This document shows positions 60,918-64,000 of a stretch of DNA of 64,000 nt, in pieces (within the stretch, counting starts at the first letter, position 1; each line of letters opens with the position of its first letter). Made by a program: the position numbers and the translations under genes. Under the pieces are notes generated by a model that was not told the DNA's origin, ran no database searches, and was given only the letters and a program-made list of their open reading frames with translations. The stretch is taken from contig NZ_BTTW01000012.1 in NCBI RefSeq assembly GCF_036245865.1, positions 124,001 to 188,000 of the forward strand, given 5' to 3'. This stretch comes from Corallococcus caeni (lineage in GTDB: Bacteria; Myxococcota; Myxococcia; Myxococcales; Myxococcaceae).

Positions 60918-61178
60918 GAGGGCCTCGTGGAGCAGTCCACCTGGGACTTCCCCCGCGACCTAGCGCAGGAGGGGCGGTCGCGGACAGTGGCGAATTCCGG
61001 ACGGCGGAAACGGGCGTCCCGTGGGAGACCGCCCGCGTCATCAGCGGATCTCGATGGATGCCATCAGCCGGGGGCGGGGCGCACCTTTGCGAGGCGGGGT
61101 CCGCCAGTGACAGGCTTGCGCTTTCGGGCCGCGTGGAAGCGCGCGGCCCGCGAACCCAGTCCGATGGGGGAACCGAAG

Positions 61179-61745
61179 ATGTCCAGGTCGTTGCTGTTGG
61201 CGTCGTTCAACGAGGGCGTCCACCGTTCCATGGCCGGCAATCACGAGGCCGCGGTCCAGGCGTTTGATCAGGTCCTCGCCGTGGATCCGCGCCACTTCCC
61301 CGCGCTCACCGCGAAGTCCTTCGCCCTCAAGCAGCTGGGGCGCACCGAGGAGGCCCTGAAGGGCTTCCAGCGCGCCATCGAGCTGGATCCGACCGCGGCG
61401 GACCCCTTGCGCGAGGCCGCGCTCTGCCAGCTGGAGCTGGGCGAACCGGAGGCCGCCGCCCTCCTCATGGAGCGGGCGGTGCAACTCAACCCCACCCCGG
61501 GATACCGCGAAGCCGCCGCCATCGAGGTCTACGCGCTGGGTAACGCGCTCTTGACCCAGGGCCGGCGGCCGGACAAGGCCCGCTACCGTCTGGCCCGCCA
61601 GGTCTTCGAACTGGCGCTGGAGCTGTCGCCCGCCTACGTGGAGGCGGCCAAGGCCCTGGCGGACGTCTGGGAGCACCTGGGCGACCCTACCCAGCGGGAG
61701 CACTACACCCAGCTGGCGACCCGGCTGCGCCCCGCCTCCTCCTGA
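61179..61745 (+). CDS. TPR-repeat protein
   Basis: A 188-residue protein made of about four tetratricopeptide repeats (residues 8-41, 42-75, 76-109 and a last one from 130): AGNHEAAVQAFDQVLAVDPR, LGRTEEALKGFQRAIELDPT, LGEPEAAALLMERAVQLNP, ARQVFELALELSP. No signal peptide. ATG 61179 with GGGGGA upstream is chosen over ATG 61164. It is likely a scaffold for protein contacts; its partner is unknown. Confidence 0.78.
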   Translation: MSRSLLLASFNEGVHRSMAGNHEAAVQAFDQVLAVDPRHFPALTAKSFALKQLGRTEEALKGFQRAIELDPTAADPLREAALCQLELGEPEAAALLMERAVQLNPTPGYREAAAIEVYALGNALLTQGRRPDKARYRLARQVFELALELSPAYVEAAKALADVWEHLGDPTQREHYTQLATRLRPASS

Positions 61746-61746
61746 G

Positions 61747-61817
61747 GCCGCTCGTATCAAATTTTTACAAATGCGGAGGGAAAGGGCGGCACGCCGGTGT
61801 TGAATGCCGAGCGGCCC
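61747..61817 (+). promoter_or_regulatory. Inverted repeat and AT-rich leader before DAHP synthase
   Basis: GGCCGCTCG (61747-61755) pairs exactly with CGAGCGGCC (61809-61817) across 53 bases. The loop holds TATCAAATTTTTACAAAT, unusual AT-richness for this DNA and a likely promoter element. The right arm ends 22 bp before the DAHP synthase start. No leader peptide rich in Phe/Tyr/Trp was seen. Confidence 0.35.
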
Positions 61818-61839
61818 CCCCACCAGGAGAACCCTTCGC

Positions 61840-62979
61840 ATGATCGTGATGCTCGAGCCGGATTCCCCCGAATCCGTCGTGAACGCCGTCCTCCAGCTTG
61901 CTTCGCAGTACGAGGGCGTCACCCCGCGTGCCCACGTGGTCCAGGGCGCCGAGTCCACCATCACGGAGCTGTACCTGCTGGGCTCCACCGCGCAGGTGCC
62001 GCTGGAGCCCTTCCAGCAGCTGCCCGGCGTGCGCCAGGTGGTCCGCGTCTCCCAGAAGTACCGCATCATCGGCCGGCACGGCGGTCAGCGCACCACTGCG
62101 GGCTTCGAGTACAACGGCGTCACCTTCGGCGACAACTCGGTGAACCTCTTCGCGGGTCTGTGCGCGGTGGACTCGCCGGAGAGCGTGGACGCGATGATGG
62201 CGGCGCTCGCCCGCTGCGGCATCACCACCACGCGCATGGGGGCGTACAAGCCGCGCACCAACCCGTATGAGTTCCAGGGCCTGGGCGCGAAGTGCCTCCC
62301 CTACGTCTTCGAGTCCGCGGGCAAGCACGGCATCAAGGTCATCGCGATGGAGGTGACGCACCCGCGCCACATCGACGAGATCAACGAGGCGCTGAAGAAC
62401 GCGGGCAACCCCACGGGCGTGATGCTCCAGGTGGGCACGCGCAACGCGCAGAACTTCGAATTGCTCAAGGTGATTGGCCAGCAGCGCACCTTCCCGGTGC
62501 TCTTCAAGCGCGGCATGGGCATCACGCTGGAGGAGTCCCTCAACGCGTGCGAGTACGTGGCGAGCGAGGGCAACCCCAAGATCGTCTTCTGCCTGCGCGG
62601 CGTGAAGACGCACCTGGGCGACCCGCACCGCAACATGGTGGACTTCGCGCACGTGCCGGTGGTGCGCCGCCTCACCCGCATGCCGGTGTGCGTGGATCCC
62701 TCGCACGCCATTGGCCGCGCGGAGGCCCCGCCGGATGGGCTGCCGGACATCTTCCACGCGATTGGCCAGGGGCTCATCGCGGGCGCGTCCATGGTGCTGG
62801 TGGACTTCCACCCGACGCCGGAGAAGGCGCTGTGCGACGGGCCGCAGGCGCTGCGCCTGGAGCAACTGGGCGCGCTCCAGCGCTACACGAACATCGTTCG
62901 CGCCGCGTACACGGAGGCCGTGAAGAACGGCGACGGGACGCAGGCTGGCGCCAAGGCCGCCGCCGCCGTCAGTCGCTGA
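61840..62979 (+). CDS. aroF: 3-deoxy-7-phosphoheptulonate (DAHP) synthase
   Basis: A 379-residue type I DAHP synthase of the AroA-beta group. It joins phosphoenolpyruvate and erythrose 4-phosphate, the first step to aromatic amino acids. Residues 1-75 are a ferredoxin-like or ACT-like domain (MIVMLEPDSPESVVNAVL). The barrel has LFAGLCAVDSPESVDAM, MGAYKPRTNPYEFQGLG, LQVGTRNAQNFELLK, PVLFKRGMGITLEES, FCLRGVKT and VCVDPSHAIGR, with metal and substrate residues (Cys, Lys, Arg, His) in place. ATG at 61840 follows AGGAGA by ten bases. Convergent and overlapping by 11 bp with prephenate dehydratase. Confidence 0.95.
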   Translation: MIVMLEPDSPESVVNAVLQLASQYEGVTPRAHVVQGAESTITELYLLGSTAQVPLEPFQQLPGVRQVVRVSQKYRIIGRHGGQRTTAGFEYNGVTFGDNSVNLFAGLCAVDSPESVDAMMAALARCGITTTRMGAYKPRTNPYEFQGLGAKCLPYVFESAGKHGIKVIAMEVTHPRHIDEINEALKNAGNPTGVMLQVGTRNAQNFELLKVIGQQRTFPVLFKRGMGITLEESLNACEYVASEGNPKIVFCLRGVKTHLGDPHRNMVDFAHVPVVRRLTRMPVCVDPSHAIGRAEAPPDGLPDIFHAIGQGLIAGASMVLVDFHPTPEKALCDGPQALRLEQLGALQRYTNIVRAAYTEAVKNGDGTQAGAKAAAAVSR

Positions 62980-63802
62980 GCGCGTAGCTGCCCAGCACCC
63001 GGAGCGACGTGCACGCGCTCCGGGCCTCGCTCAGGGCCGCCTTCACCGGCGCGGAGTCCGCCGCGCCGTCCACGTCCAGGCACCAGCGGTAGTCCCAGGC
63101 GCGCACGCCACCGGGCCTCGACTCCAGCCGCGCGACGTTCACCCCGTGCGCGGCGAAGGCCGTGAGCACGCCCGCGAGCGCGCCGGGCCCGTTGTCGAGC
63201 GTGAGCACCACGGACGTCTTCCACCGCGAGCCGAGATGGGGCGGCACGGCCGGGCCCACCGCGAGGAAGCGGGTGGCGTTGTCCGGCGAGTCCGCGATGT
63301 CCTCCGCCAGCACGGTGAGGCCGTAGAGCTCCGCGGCGGTCCGGCTGGCGATGGCGGCCGTGCCCTCCAGGGCTTCCTGTGCCACGCGCCGCGCGGCCAC
63401 GGCGGTGTTGGCTTCAGGCACGGGCTGGAGGTGGTGCTTCCTCAGCCAGCCTCCGCACTGCGCCAGCGCCTGGGGATGCGACAGCGCGCGCGTGAGGCCC
63501 TCCAGCGTGCGGCCCGGCGGCGCGAGCAGGCAGTGGCGCACGCGCAGGCGCAATTCGCCGGCGATGGGCGGGGTGAACTCCAGGAGCAGGTCCACCACCT
63601 CCGCCACGGGCCCCGCGAGCGCGCTCTCCAGGGGGACGACGCCGCCGTCCACCGTGCCCCGGGCCACGGCCTCGAAGACGTCGCGGAAGGTGGGGCAGGG
63701 GATGCGCGCCACGGAGGCGCCGAAGAAGGCGCCCGTGGCCTCGTCGCCGTACGCGCCGCGCTCGCCCTGGAAGGCGATGCGGCGGGGGGCGGCTTCAGCC
63801 AT
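62969..63802 (-). CDS. pheA: Prephenate dehydratase
   Basis: A 277-residue monofunctional prephenate dehydratase, which makes phenylpyruvate for phenylalanine. It begins RRIAFQGERGAYGDEAT; VPLESALAGPVAEVVDLLLE is the substrate loop (usual VPxENS/T here VPLESA), and DNATRFLAVG is the catalytic Thr-Arg-Phe. The C-terminal ACT domain has NGPGALAGVLTAFAAHGVNV then ARLESRP, the phenylalanine-binding ESRP motif. No chorismate mutase domain is joined. ATG at 63800-63802; it overlaps the upstream paralogue's stop by eight bases. Confidence 0.92.
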   Translation of the reverse strand: MAEAAPRRIAFQGERGAYGDEATGAFFGASVARIPCPTFRDVFEAVARGTVDGGVVPLESALAGPVAEVVDLLLEFTPPIAGELRLRVRHCLLAPPGRTLEGLTRALSHPQALAQCGGWLRKHHLQPVPEANTAVAARRVAQEALEGTAAIASRTAAELYGLTVLAEDIADSPDNATRFLAVGPAVPPHLGSRWKTSVVLTLDNGPGALAGVLTAFAAHGVNVARLESRPGGVRAWDYRWCLDVDGAADSAPVKAALSEARSACTSLRVLGSYALSD

Positions 63803-64000
63803 CGACGGGCTCCGCTCGCGGGTAGGTCCCCAGCACGCGCAGCGACGACGTGAGCGGGCGCAGGTCGTCCAGCGCGGCCGTCACCGCGGCGGACGCGGCG
63901 TGGCCCTCCACGTCCAGGTAGAAGCGGTACTGCCATGGCGCGCCCGGGATGGGGCGCGACTCCAGCTTGGAGAGGTTCACTCCCCGCTGCGTGAGCCGCT
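63795..64000 (-). CDS. 3' end of a second prephenate dehydratase-type gene (ACT domain)
   Basis: The reading frame enters from beyond the window and ends with TGA at 63795-63797. The 67 visible residues (RLTQRGVNLSKLESRPIPG, YRFYLDVEGHA, LRVLGTYPRAEP) are the last two thirds of an ACT domain, with the same ESRP motif as pheA. The end SSLRVLGTYPR is also the normal end of this family. It overlaps the pheA start (ATGGCTGA). It may be another prephenate dehydratase or a chorismate mutase-dehydratase. Confidence 0.75.
   Translation of the reverse strand, partial: RLTQRGVNLSKLESRPIPGAPWQYRFYLDVEGHAASAAVTAALDDLRPLTSSLRVLGTYPRAEPVDG

Overview
The window is very GC-rich, densely coded bacterial chromosome. 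Its gene content points to a myxobacterium, probably the Myxococcus/Corallococcus group. The markers are a zinc-ribbon Ser/Thr kinase flanked by FHA proteins, a sigma-54 enhancer-binding response regulator, a DUF4388 protein, a MoxR/VWA pair, a caspase-like protease, many lipoproteins, and a DUF1501-type export cassette. The assignment is inference from content; there is no rRNA in the window. No insertion sequence, prophage, CRISPR array or conjugation gene was found.

Layout. 1-6.5 kb: end of a HEAT-type gene, ureidoglycolate lyase, a zinc-ribbon membrane protein, a large protein with an annexin-like repeat and a lysozyme-like end, divergent from a caspase-family protease, then a repeat-rich lipoprotein. 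6.5-8.3 kb: a broken cytochrome-like gene and a membrane protein/ECF sigma/anti-sigma operon. 8.6-15.2 kb: a NepI-type exporter, a GFA-fold protein behind an FNR-like palindrome, an M20 amidohydrolase, a zinc metalloprotease lipoprotein and another lipoprotein. 15.5-20 kb: a coupled three-gene cassette of two exported cytochrome-like proteins and a Tat-exported DUF1501 protein. 20.1-24.8 kb: accessory-looking DNA with an orphan GT-B-like protein, a BioY-like fragment, a Cys-repeat lipoprotein and a flavoprotein monooxygenase. 24.8-31 kb: tRNA-Lys and tRNA-Glu, greB, an orphan, PIN-PhoH ATPase, DUF493, a methyltransferase and a lipid kinase.

31-40 kb: dnaK, a hypothetical protein, a DCC-type thiol protein, and a MoxR ATPase/VWA/PspA-like operon. 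40-48 kb is a signalling block: diadenylate cyclase, DksA, FHA protein, Ser/Thr kinase, second FHA protein, bifunctional RelA/SpoT and RidA. 48-55.6 kb: a triple-domain DsbA protein, TusA-like protein, an ABC exporter pair, a stand-alone transpeptidase, a DUF4388 protein and a glutaredoxin. 55.7-61.7 kb: a degenerate receiver-GGDEF protein, an NtrC-type regulator, an SDR protein, a Na+/H+ antiporter and a TPR protein. 61.8-64 kb: DAHP synthase facing two overlapping prephenate-dehydratase-type genes, so entry to the shikimate pathway and the phenylalanine branch lie together.

Most starts were set by Shine-Dalgarno position or homology to known N termini. Several genes appear to use GTG or TTG. 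Many very long antisense reading frames in this DNA are GC-bias shadows and were left out.
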